Source: Desulfosporosinus sp.
Lineage (GTDB): Bacteria; Bacillota; Desulfitobacteriia; Desulfitobacteriales; Desulfitobacteriaceae
NCBI GenBank assembly: GCA_016278585.1
Contig: JADQBO010000382.1
Coordinates: 1 to 9,860 of the forward strand
Direction: 5' to 3'
Length of the DNA: 9,860 nucleotides
The notes beneath the pieces were generated by a model that made no database searches, was not told the origin of the DNA, and saw only the letters and a list, made by a program, of their open reading frames with translations. Numbering within the stretch: the first letter of the stretch is position 1; each line of letters opens with the position of its first letter. A program made the position numbers and the translations under genes. Below, piece after piece: positions 1 through 5,204 of this stretch.

Positions 1-2
1 CG

Positions 3-536
3 GTTCTCCAAACCCTTGCCGTTACGACTACGGGCACCGGCAATGGAACCGTCACCAGCGTTTCTCCTGATTCCAGAATCGCCTGCCAAAGCGGGTCAGC
101 AACCAACTGCTCCGCTGACTTCGATAAGGGGATAACCGTAACCCTCACGGCTACGCCCGACAATTCCGGATCGATTTTCAGCGGCTGGAGTGGCGCATGT
201 ACGGCCAGTGCCGGAGACTGCAGCGTGACCATGGACGCCGACAAGGCAGTCACTGCAACCTTCTCCGTCACGCCCAATCTCAAGCTCATCAACGGCATGA
301 CGGAAACAACCTTCGCCTCTCTTGCCGATGCATATGCCGCCGCCGTAACGGGCGACACCATCATGGCGAGGGCCCTGGACTTTACCGGACCCTTTAACTT
401 TAACCGTAACGTTGCGATACTGCTTAGCGGCGGATACGACGCCTCGTTCACACCGACTGCCGGCTACACCAAGCTACTCGGCGGACTCACGGTATCGCTC
501 GGTAGCGTTACATTCAGCAATGTAGCGCTTCAGTAA
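3..536 (+). CDS. C-terminal part of a putative secreted repeat-containing envelope protein (5' end outside window)
   Basis: The reading frame is open from the window's left edge to a TAA at 534-536, giving 177 residues; the start lies upstream. Residues about 6-87 look like a divergent bacterial/InlB-type repeat: a GTGNGTVTS strand, a Cys pair (C-x7-C), a 'VTLTATP' strand, 'FSGWSGAC' with a second Cys pair (C-x6-C), and 'VTATFS'. Residues about 92-177 form a second module with 'SLADAYAAAVTGD', 'LLSGGYDASFTP' and a beta-rich end 'LTVSLGSVTFSNVALQ' that resembles the first rungs of a beta-helix. The same two modules in the same order end the next gene, so the two are paralogues. Such proteins are normally exported; the four cysteines would then be available for disulfides, which is inference. 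No enzymatic motif is visible. Alternative: the C-terminal anchor of a much larger adhesin. Confidence 0.8.
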   Translation, partial: VLQTLAVTTTGTGNGTVTSVSPDSRIACQSGSATNCSADFDKGITVTLTATPDNSGSIFSGWSGACTASAGDCSVTMDADKAVTATFSVTPNLKLINGMTETTFASLADAYAAAVTGDTIMARALDFTGPFNFNRNVAILLSGGYDASFTPTAGYTKLLGGLTVSLGSVTFSNVALQ

Positions 537-556
537 CCTGTATGTTACGTGTTACA

Positions 557-568
557 AAATTATAATTT
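557..568 (+). promoter_or_regulatory. 12-bp perfect palindrome containing TATAAT, possible -10 region
   Basis: The AT-rich palindrome AAATTATAATTT lies in the 127-base gap between the first two genes and contains a perfect TATAAT (561-566). No good -35 hexamer sits 16-18 bases upstream (538-544 reads CTGTATG), so as a sigma-70 promoter it would be weak or activator-dependent. The palindrome could instead be an operator. It is the only promoter-like signal I see for the gene starting at 664. Confidence 0.25.
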
Positions 569-628
569 GCGGTTTGCCTCGCGAATTGTGTAAAGTGTGG
601 TATATCAAGTTTTTACAGGTCACCTACC

Positions 629-650
629 GCACACGTTTTTTTGCGTGTGC
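629..650 (+). promoter_or_regulatory. Hairpin directly abutting the ribosome binding site
   Basis: A perfect 7-bp stem, GCACACG (629-635) with CGTGTGC (644-650), encloses an 8-base loop of seven T and one G. It ends at the base before the AAGGAGA ribosome binding site (651-657). The T run lies in the loop rather than after the stem, so it is not a usual rho-independent terminator. It may stabilise the 5' end of the message or present the ribosome binding site; the role is inferred. Confidence 0.5.
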
Positions 651-657
651 AAGGAGA
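651..657 (+). promoter_or_regulatory. Ribosome binding site that decides the start at 664
   Basis: AAGGAGA lies 6 bases before the ATG at 664. The frame is open further upstream to an ATG at 574, but that ATG has no Shine-Dalgarno sequence. The segment from 574 would also add 30 residues in front of an evident signal peptide. Confidence 0.8.
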
Positions 658-663
658 ACTAGC

Positions 664-1668
664 ATGCAGTTTCAGCGTAGCAGGGGCACAAAGAAGGTGA
701 GAATGATTCTCCTGGCGGCCGGGATACTGGTTGCCATGCCCATGGATCGAGATGCAGAAGCAGTCGTGAGCAAAGCCTTTGTTACGGTAGGTCTCACTCC
801 GTCGTTTACGGGCGTTGGGTCGATCAGCTTTCTTGTCAACAACCCAGCGGGCACGAGTTACCTTAGCACTACCCTTCTCAACCAGGCAGCTTCCCCCAAT
901 CTTGTTGAGACTACCGTTACAGATGCCAATACCATTTCATTTTTCTGGGCCGAGGTCATCAGCGGGATCAACACCACATCTTTGCCGCTTTTTGAGTTCG
1001 AGTACACGGTAGCGAATGACCAATATCCTGCCTTTTCGCTTGGACTGGATCAGAATGCAGGCATGGGCATCTACGACGTTAACATCCTGCCGCTCAGCAC
1101 GTCACTTTCTTCATTTGTGCTGGCAACGCGCTACCTCACCGATACCGGCGTCACCCAGTATCCCGTCACGGTAACGGTCAGCGGCGCGGGAAGCGGGACG
1201 GTAACGAGCAACCCTGCAGGCTTAACCTGCACGAGCGGCCCCTGCCTGTATGGATTCGACGCGAACAGTCAGGTTACATTGATGCCTACCCCCAGTTCCG
1301 ACTCCTATTTCAAGGCATGGACCGGGTCCTGCACCGGAACGGGTAACTGCGTGATATCTTCGCTGGCTGCCGGGGCAACCGTTGGCGCGGAATTCGCCAA
1401 ATACCAAGCCATACGGATAGCGGGAACTACATCTTATTTTGACACTGTACAAGATGCTTACAACACTGCAACAACCGGAGCCGTACTGGAGGCCATGGCA
1501 ACTACTTCCGCCTCCCTTGGAGCTCTGACCATGAACACCAACAAGACCATAACACTGAAGGGAGGTTACAACGGAGATTATACCCCCAGTACGACCCTGA
1601 CGACCACGGTTGGCACGATCACGGTGGCGGCTGGCACATTAATTGCTCAAAATATCGTTGTAAACTAA
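664..1668 (+). CDS. Putative secreted envelope protein with cohesin-like and bacterial-repeat modules
   Basis: The protein has 334 residues from ATG 664, chosen for its strong Shine-Dalgarno sequence and because a signal peptide follows: a basic stretch (RSRGTKKVR), a hydrophobic core about 14-25, and a likely cleavage near AEA at 31-33. Residues about 34-160 are beta-rich ('VTVGLTPSFTGVGSISFLVNNPAG', 'LFEFEYTVANDQ'), reminiscent of cohesin-like domains of Geobacter surface proteins; that match is from memory and tentative. Residues about 166-250 form an InlB-like repeat with two Cys pairs (C-x4-C in TCTSGPC, C-x5-C in SCTGTGNC). Residues about 250-334 carry 'TVQDAYNTATTGA' and 'LKGGYNGDYTP' and end in beta strands. 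The last two modules match the end of the preceding gene, pointing to duplication. Probable location is the outer surface or extracellular; function unknown. No LPXTG-like or PEP-CTERM sorting signal is present. Confidence 0.75.
   Translation: MQFQRSRGTKKVRMILLAAGILVAMPMDRDAEAVVSKAFVTVGLTPSFTGVGSISFLVNNPAGTSYLSTTLLNQAASPNLVETTVTDANTISFFWAEVISGINTTSLPLFEFEYTVANDQYPAFSLGLDQNAGMGIYDVNILPLSTSLSSFVLATRYLTDTGVTQYPVTVTVSGAGSGTVTSNPAGLTCTSGPCLYGFDANSQVTLMPTPSSDSYFKAWTGSCTGTGNCVISSLAAGATVGAEFAKYQAIRIAGTTSYFDTVQDAYNTATTGAVLEAMATTSASLGALTMNTNKTITLKGGYNGDYTPSTTLTTTVGTITVAAGTLIAQNIVVN
1632..1647 (+). promoter_or_regulatory. Sigma-54 (RpoN) -24/-12 promoter candidate inside the 3' end of the upstream gene
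   Basis: TGGCAC (1632-1637), five bases, then TTGCT (1643-1647) matches the sigma-54 consensus TGGCAC-N5-TTGCW exactly. The invariant GG and GC are separated by the required 10 bases. Transcription would begin near 1658, about 60 bases before the ATG at 1719 and just before the upstream stop codon. The element lies in coding sequence, so the match could be chance, but its placement upstream of a gene on the same strand is correct. No enhancer-binding-protein site was identified. Confidence 0.5.
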
Positions 1669-1675
1669 ACCTCAT

Positions 1676-1692
1676 TTTGCTATTTTAGCAAA
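1676..1692 (+). other. Small hairpin in the leader of the gene at 1719
   Basis: TTTGCT (1676-1681) pairs with AGCAAA (1687-1692) around a 5-base loop in the 50-base gap between the two genes. No T tract follows, so it is not a convincing terminator. It would lie in the leader of a transcript started by the sigma-54 element. The short, AT-rich stem is weak. Confidence 0.3.
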
Positions 1693-1718
1693 GATCCTCG
1701 CGGGGAAAGGAGCATCAC

Positions 1719-2423
1719 ATGAAGAGAAAGGTTATGTTGGCGGTTGCGGCTTCAGTTGTAGCACTTATGCCGGTGATGGCCCAGGCGGCGAATAAGTTGA
1801 TTGTGAAGAATGCCACAGGTACTACTGATATGTTTGTGGTGACGGATGGAGGGCTTGTTGGTTCTGGTACTAATGCACCGGCTGCAGCATTCCACGCCAA
1901 GGGTAACACGTATGTTTCTACTCAAATAGTAGCTCACTGGAACGGCATTAACGCTGGTGTGGATAGTAGATATGCTGGAGGTGGCTTTATCGGGTTATAC
2001 AATGGCGATAATAATGCTTTACCTTTAGCTAATAACCGCCTTGGGTATTTCTTGTTCGGCGCAGCAAATGGCGCGGGAAAGCTGATTGGCTCCGGCTTGA
2101 ACTTTGCTGCCGAAAAGACTTGGACAACTACATCAATTCCAAGTTATATATCATTTCTGACGGCACCAGAAAACTCTGTTAACATGTCAGAACGAGTTCG
2201 GATTACCAGTGCTGGTAATGTCGGTATAGGATCCTTTGCTCCTACTCAGCGCCTTGAAGTGGCAGGTGGTGTTAAACTCAATACCACTGCGGTGAAGCCA
2301 GCATGTGATGCAAATGTAAGAGGGACGATTTGGTTCACCAGGGCAAATACTGGAGCTGCAGATACTTTGGAAGTTTGCTCTAAGGATGCAACAGAAAATT
2401 ATGCCTGGAGAGCTTTATATTAA
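1719..2423 (+). CDS. Putative secreted protein with tail-fibre-like C-terminus
   Basis: The protein has 234 residues. ATG 1719 follows AAAGGAG (1706-1712). A clear signal peptide comes first: MKRK, a hydrophobic core about 5-18, and an AQA cleavage site near residues 21-23. The mature part starts with 'NKLIVKNATGTTDMFVVTDGG', a beta-strand pattern common in phage-tail-fibre-like and trimeric surface proteins. Near the end come 'ERVRITSAGNVGIGSFAPTQRLEVAGGVKLNTT', the rung seen just before tail-fibre or S74-type C-terminal domains, and a final 'CDANVRGTIWFTRANTG..DTLEVCSKDATENYAWRALY'. I recall this ending from Geobacter hypothetical proteins. The S74 intramolecular chaperone protease is absent. 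The two Cys in the final segment could form a disulfide. The gene lies 50 bases after its neighbour and is followed by a terminator; the sigma-54 element at 1632 may drive it. Likely a surface fibre or adhesin component; exact role unknown. Confidence 0.75.
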   Translation: MKRKVMLAVAASVVALMPVMAQAANKLIVKNATGTTDMFVVTDGGLVGSGTNAPAAAFHAKGNTYVSTQIVAHWNGINAGVDSRYAGGGFIGLYNGDNNALPLANNRLGYFLFGAANGAGKLIGSGLNFAAEKTWTTTSIPSYISFLTAPENSVNMSERVRITSAGNVGIGSFAPTQRLEVAGGVKLNTTAVKPACDANVRGTIWFTRANTGAADTLEVCSKDATENYAWRALY

Positions 2424-2447
2424 TTAGTTTCCTACATTTGTTGTCAT

Positions 2448-2474
2448 AAGGGCTAACTTAGGTTAGCCCTTTTT
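2448..2474 (+). terminator. Strong rho-independent terminator
   Basis: A perfect 10-bp stem, AAGGGCTAAC (2448-2457) with GTTAGCCCTT (2462-2471), has the 4-base loop TTAG and runs into a T tract (2470-2474). It lies 25 bases after the stop codon at 2423 and ends the left-hand transcription unit. Confidence 0.92.
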
Positions 2475-2505
2475 CATGTTTGGCGTCTTACCTTGCCTCT
2501 TTATC

Positions 2506-2536
2506 CAACCACTAAATATTAGTATTTTAGCGGTTG
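2506..2536. repeat. Imperfect inverted repeat after the terminator
   Basis: CAACCACTAAA (2506-2516) is complementary to TTTAGCGGTTG (2526-2536) with a single A/C mismatch and a 9-base loop. No T run follows the stem. It could be a second, weaker structure after the main terminator, or an operator-like site. Nothing around it decides between these. Confidence 0.3.
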
Positions 2537-2636
2537 AGGGATGTGCCAGCAAGTTCATCTGGCGTTCAATTGGTCGGGGAACTGTGTGGTCTGCTTGAGT
2601 TATAAACCCTGCTAGATTCTATTTCTGCCTCGCGAC

Positions 2637-2948
2637 ATGCAGACCGATAAATATGTTCTCATCACTCGGCTTGGTTTGAAACTTTGGATAAATGTGTTCT
2701 GGACTTTTTTCTGGCTGAATGAACCGTGGCCTTACGTTATTTGTACCCACTCATCCATCGCTCTGCTGGTGAATTACGGGCCGTTATCGACGGCAATGGT
2801 TTAGCAACCCACGGGTGGCGGCGAGTTGATCCGTAAACTTCCCCAAATCGAAGATATGCTAAAAGTAGAGCCCTCTGGCACAATACTGAGCCAGAACTAT
2901 GGTGACAGGGTGTCCTGGAGAATGGTAAAAATAGTTCAAAAGAATTAA
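2637..2948 (+). pseudogene. Possible decayed gene: one frame broken by a single TAG
   Basis: From ATG 2637 the frame runs to TAA 2946-2948 (104 codons including the final stop), with one internal stop, TAG at 2802-2804. Before the break the translation is hydrophobic (LITRLGLKLWINVFWTFFW, SSIALLVNYGPLSTAMV). After it, the sequence is polar and gene-like (GGGELIRKLPQIEDMLKVEP, NYGDRVSWRMVKIVQKN). The frame ends 16 bases before the next gene's start, as a last upstream cistron would. There is no Shine-Dalgarno before ATG 2637, and I recognise no family. It may be a remnant of a polysaccharide-locus gene or a chance open frame; confidence is low. Confidence 0.25.
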
Positions 2949-2953
2949 GTGAT

Positions 2954-2959
2954 GGAGGA
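2954..2959 (+). promoter_or_regulatory. Ribosome binding site supporting a GTG start
   Basis: GGAGGA lies 5 bases before the GTG at 2965 and supports this rarer start codon for the methyltransferase. An ATG at 2952 overlaps it but is in another frame. Confidence 0.8.
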
Positions 2960-2964
2960 ATACG

Positions 2965-3669
2965 GTGTCTATCCTGCAAAAAGTTACTAGATTTATAACA
3001 AACTATGATGATACTGCTTCCGCTGGATCTAGATTTCGATCAAAGCGAATAATTCCTCTATTGCAGATGATTAAAGCTGTATACAATATTCACGGTGAAG
3101 TTAAAATAATTGACGTTGGTGGCACATGTAACTATTGGAACATTGTGTCTAAACAATGGATGTTAAAATACAATGTAAAAATAACATTGGTTAATTTGCC
3201 TGGCACCGCTGTTTCAATTAATAGTGAGATATTTGAATTTGTACAAGCAAATGGCTGTAATCTTGAAACGTTTAGGGATAAATCATATCATATTGGGCAC
3301 TCAAACTCTGTTCTTGAACATGTTGGCGACTGGGACAACATGGTTAAATTTAGTAGTGAGTTATGCAGAGTATCAGAAAGGCAGTTTGTGCAGACGCCCA
3401 ACTACTGGTTTCCAATTGAACCACATTGTATGATTCCGTTCTTCCATTGGCTACCAAAGCCTGTTCGAATTAGATTGGTTATGTCATTTAGCTTAGGGCA
3501 TTGGAGTAAGGCCAGATCAGTTGATCAAGCTGTTAGAATAGTAGAAAGTGCAAGATTGCTGAATAAACTTATGTTTAAAGAGCTGTATCACGAGGCAAAT
3601 ATAATTACAGAAAGATTTATGATGTTGCCTAAGTCATTCATAGCGATCAATAATAGTACGAATATATGA
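2965..3669 (+). CDS. Class I SAM-dependent methyltransferase of a polysaccharide locus
   Basis: The protein has 234 residues from a GTG start with a strong ribosome binding site. 'VKIIDVGGTCNYW' (about 46-58) is motif I, the glycine-rich S-adenosylmethionine loop with acidic D50. 'LVNLP' (about 75-79) is the following strand, and 'HSNSVLEHVGDWDNM' (112-126) is the motif IV/post-IV region of Methyltransf_11/25-type enzymes. 'QTPNYWFPIEPHCMIPFFHWLP' is typical of small methyltransferases in O-antigen and exopolysaccharide clusters. It is soluble and probably cytoplasmic; the substrate, probably a sugar or glycolipid hydroxyl, cannot be read from sequence. Motif I has a single Gly pair rather than the fuller GxGxG, which occurs in this group. 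The AT-rich composition matches the operon beyond the IS, so I infer it belongs to the same locus and was separated by the insertion. Confidence 0.82.
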   Translation: MSILQKVTRFITNYDDTASAGSRFRSKRIIPLLQMIKAVYNIHGEVKIIDVGGTCNYWNIVSKQWMLKYNVKITLVNLPGTAVSINSEIFEFVQANGCNLETFRDKSYHIGHSNSVLEHVGDWDNMVKFSSELCRVSERQFVQTPNYWFPIEPHCMIPFFHWLPKPVRIRLVMSFSLGHWSKARSVDQAVRIVESARLLNKLMFKELYHEANIITERFMMLPKSFIAINNSTNI

Positions 3670-3781
3670 TGTTTGCTAATTAGTTGCGACTATGACTAGC
3701 TGTGTAGGTTTACTTGTCAGAATAATTTAAATATTATCGATACTGCTTGTTCTCCATCTTATTGTATAAGTTAGCACGTAC

Positions 3782-3799
3782 CACTAGTGTCCCAACGTT
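3782..3799. repeat. Left terminal inverted repeat of the IS
   Basis: CACTAGTGTCCCAACGTT is an exact inverted match to 5089-5106. The match stops at both sides (C3781 against A5107, T3800 against C5088). The end of the transposase gene is 28 bases inward. Confidence 0.92.
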
Positions 3800-3827
3800 T
3801 AGTTGAATAAAACCAGCTGGTTAGCTG

Positions 3828-4964
3828 TTATTCCGGATCGTTTTCGCAATCCGACTCTGTAAGTACTTGTAATTCTAATATTATCTCAAAAACCGTTACG
3901 CTCAGGACCTGTAGAATTGTGTAGATACTGGCGTTGGTTTTCAGCCTTTTCTTCATGATAGCAACGAGCAGATACACGGAGACAGCAATCCAGATTTGAG
4001 TCTTTACCGCGTTTTCGGAGGTTCCGTAAAAGGACTTGATCCTCAGGTTCTGCTTGATTCACTTGAAGAACAGCTCGACCTGCCATCTGTTTCGGTAGAG
4101 TTGGGCTCTGGTCAGGGCCGGCAGATCGAAATTATTGGTCAGAAAAACGAGCGTTCTGTCGTTTTCGGCATCGTAATACTTCACCCTGCGGAGCTTTTCC
4201 GGGTAATGCTTCGCCGAATTGACGCCGGTAAGCAGAATCGTCTGATCGCACATGATTCCCGTTGAACGATCCGTTGGTCCGGAATAAACGCGCCGGAATT
4301 TCAGGTTCGACTTTGCACGAATGACAAAGAAGGCCCGGAAATGGTGGAAAGGGTACAACCGCTGGAAGTCGAGGTATCCCCGATCCATGACGTAAAATGC
4401 CCCTGGCTCCAGCGGGACGAGGTCGAGGGTGTTGACCTCGTGGAGCCTGCCATCGGAAATGTAGATGAAGCTCGGGATGTTGCCACGCAGATCGAGCAGG
4501 GTATGCAGTTTCACCGCAGCCTTTGTCGTTCTGAACTCTGCCCAGGGAAACATTGAAAGACACAGATTGATCGTTGTGGCATCCAAAGCGTAGACGGTGT
4601 TGTCGAGATCGAGAGCGAGGCTGTCGCCGGCATAAAGCTTTCGGGCTGTCTGGATCAGAGAGTATGCGAAGTCGGCGTAAATCCGCCAATCCCTGATCTT
4701 GTTGGCATTGGCGATGGCGTTGCGGGAAATGGAGCTGCGGATTCCCATGTGGTAAAGCTTGCTCTTCTGCGCTCGCAGACAGGCTTCGATATCCCGCAGG
4801 CTTTCCCGGTAGGTGAGTTGAGCAAACGCCATGCAGAGGTAGTGGTCGAGACAAGTGAAGTCCTTGACCTTGAAGTTGCCGCGGTATCGCTCGACGCATT
4901 GATGGAAGACATGGAGCGGAAGATGCTCCATTATCTGAGAGAAAACGAGCTTCCCGGGATACAT
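3828..4964 (-). pseudogene. IS4-family transposase with nonsense mutation in the catalytic signature
   Basis: Read on the - strand from ATG at 4964, chosen because GGGAGG (4972-4977) precedes it by 7 bases, the frame gives 301 residues and then TGA (4061-4059). It continues for 76 more sense codons with convincing transposase sequence (IKQNLRIKSFYGTSENAVK, QIWIAVSVYLLVAIMKKRLK) to TAA at 3830-3828. The restored length of about 378 residues fits IS4-family transposases carrying an N-terminal DUF4372-type region (here about 5-75). DDE residues are visible: D128 in 'ALDATTINL', D194 in 'VMDRGYLDF', and E297 in the Y-x2-R-x3-E-x6-K signature (Y290, R291-N292 region, E297). The stop replaces residue 302, between the catalytic Glu and the signature Lys; relatives carry Trp there as I recall, so TGG to TGA is the simplest explanation. 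The product would lose the C-terminal part of the RNase H-like fold, so this copy is probably inactive unless it uses readthrough. Confidence 0.88.
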
Positions 4965-4971
4965 GGCAACA

Positions 4972-4977
4972 CCTCCC
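4972..4977 (-). promoter_or_regulatory. Ribosome binding site of the transposase gene
   Basis: On the - strand GGGAGG lies 7 bases before the ATG at 4964. It supports this start rather than an in-frame ATG at 4991, which would add nine unconserved-looking residues. Confidence 0.7.
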
Positions 4978-5088
4978 GTACTTTGCTGCACGAGAGTGCC
5001 GGGGTTTCTGGGAAAATTTCAAGTCGTTAAATGCCATAAGCTCGTTTTATTTCAACCAGCACAAGGAGTTACGCCGATGCCGGCGACC

Positions 5089-5106
5089 AACGTTGGGACA
5101 CTAGTG
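5089..5106. repeat. Right terminal inverted repeat of the IS
   Basis: AACGTTGGGACACTAGTG is the exact complement of 3782-3799. It lies upstream of the transposase gene, 125 bases before its start codon. Confidence 0.92.
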
Positions 5107-5204
5107 AGCATGGATGTAAAAGATGATGCTGGCTTTTGGTTGTGATTCCTTTTGGGCCAATGTTGTAGTGATCTAATAGAGTTGGTCAAAATTGCGAGGA
5201 TACT

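Larger units (their letters stand above)
2475..2964. other. Gene-poor interval between envelope genes and polysaccharide locus
   Basis: About 490 bases hold no intact recognisable gene on either strand. It contains the inverted repeat at 2506-2536, the interrupted frame at 2637-2948, and the ribosome binding site of the gene at 2965. A weak sigma-70-like pair (TTGAGT 2595-2600, TCTATT 2618-2623) exists but is not convincing. A promoter for the methyltransferase gene is expected somewhere here, since the strong terminator at 2448 shuts off upstream transcription. Confidence 0.6.
3782..5106. mobile_element. IS4-type insertion sequence, complete ends, broken transposase
   Basis: The element is 1325 bp, bounded by an 18-bp perfect inverted repeat: CACTAGTGTCCCAACGTT at 3782-3799 and its complement at 5089-5106. 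A single transposase gene on the - strand fills most of it. The outer 8 bases, CACTAGTG, are themselves palindromic, so they read as direct repeats as well. The true element may therefore be 3790-5098 (1309 bp) with an 8-bp target duplication. Outside 3782/5106 the flanks (…ACGTAC and AGCATG…) show no obvious duplication. It sits between the methyltransferase gene and the chain-length regulator gene and is more GC-rich than both. Confidence 0.9.

Noticed and set aside
574..663. Longer N-terminus for the gene at 664, starting at ATG 574
   Set aside because: There is no ribosome binding site before 574. The added 30 residues precede a normal signal peptide, and the segment contains the hairpin and Shine-Dalgarno of the 664 start.
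1676..1692. Terminator between the genes ending at 1668 and starting at 1719
   Set aside because: The stem is only 6 bp of mostly A-T pairs with no T tract after it; annotated only as a weak hairpin.
2595..2623. Sigma-70 promoter candidate TTGAGT-17-TCTATT upstream of the methyltransferase
   Set aside because: Only four of six matches in each hexamer. In AT-moderate DNA this is expected by chance, so it was not annotated as a feature.
2876..2890. Sigma-54-like TGGCAC before the methyltransferase gene
   Set aside because: The -12 half reads TGAG instead of TTGC, and the invariant GC is missing.
2737..2979. 80-codon - strand frame in the gene-poor interval
   Set aside because: No ribosome binding site or recognisable sequence, and it overlaps the start of the methyltransferase on the opposite strand.
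3201..3215. Sigma-54-like TGGCAC-N5-TTTC inside the methyltransferase gene
   Set aside because: The invariant GC of the -12 half is absent, and no gene start follows at a suitable distance.
4132..5037. Long - strand frame of 301 codons overlapping the transposase
   Set aside because: It is a shadow frame of the GC-rich transposase gene. Its translation is rich in Arg, Pro and Ser with no family resemblance.
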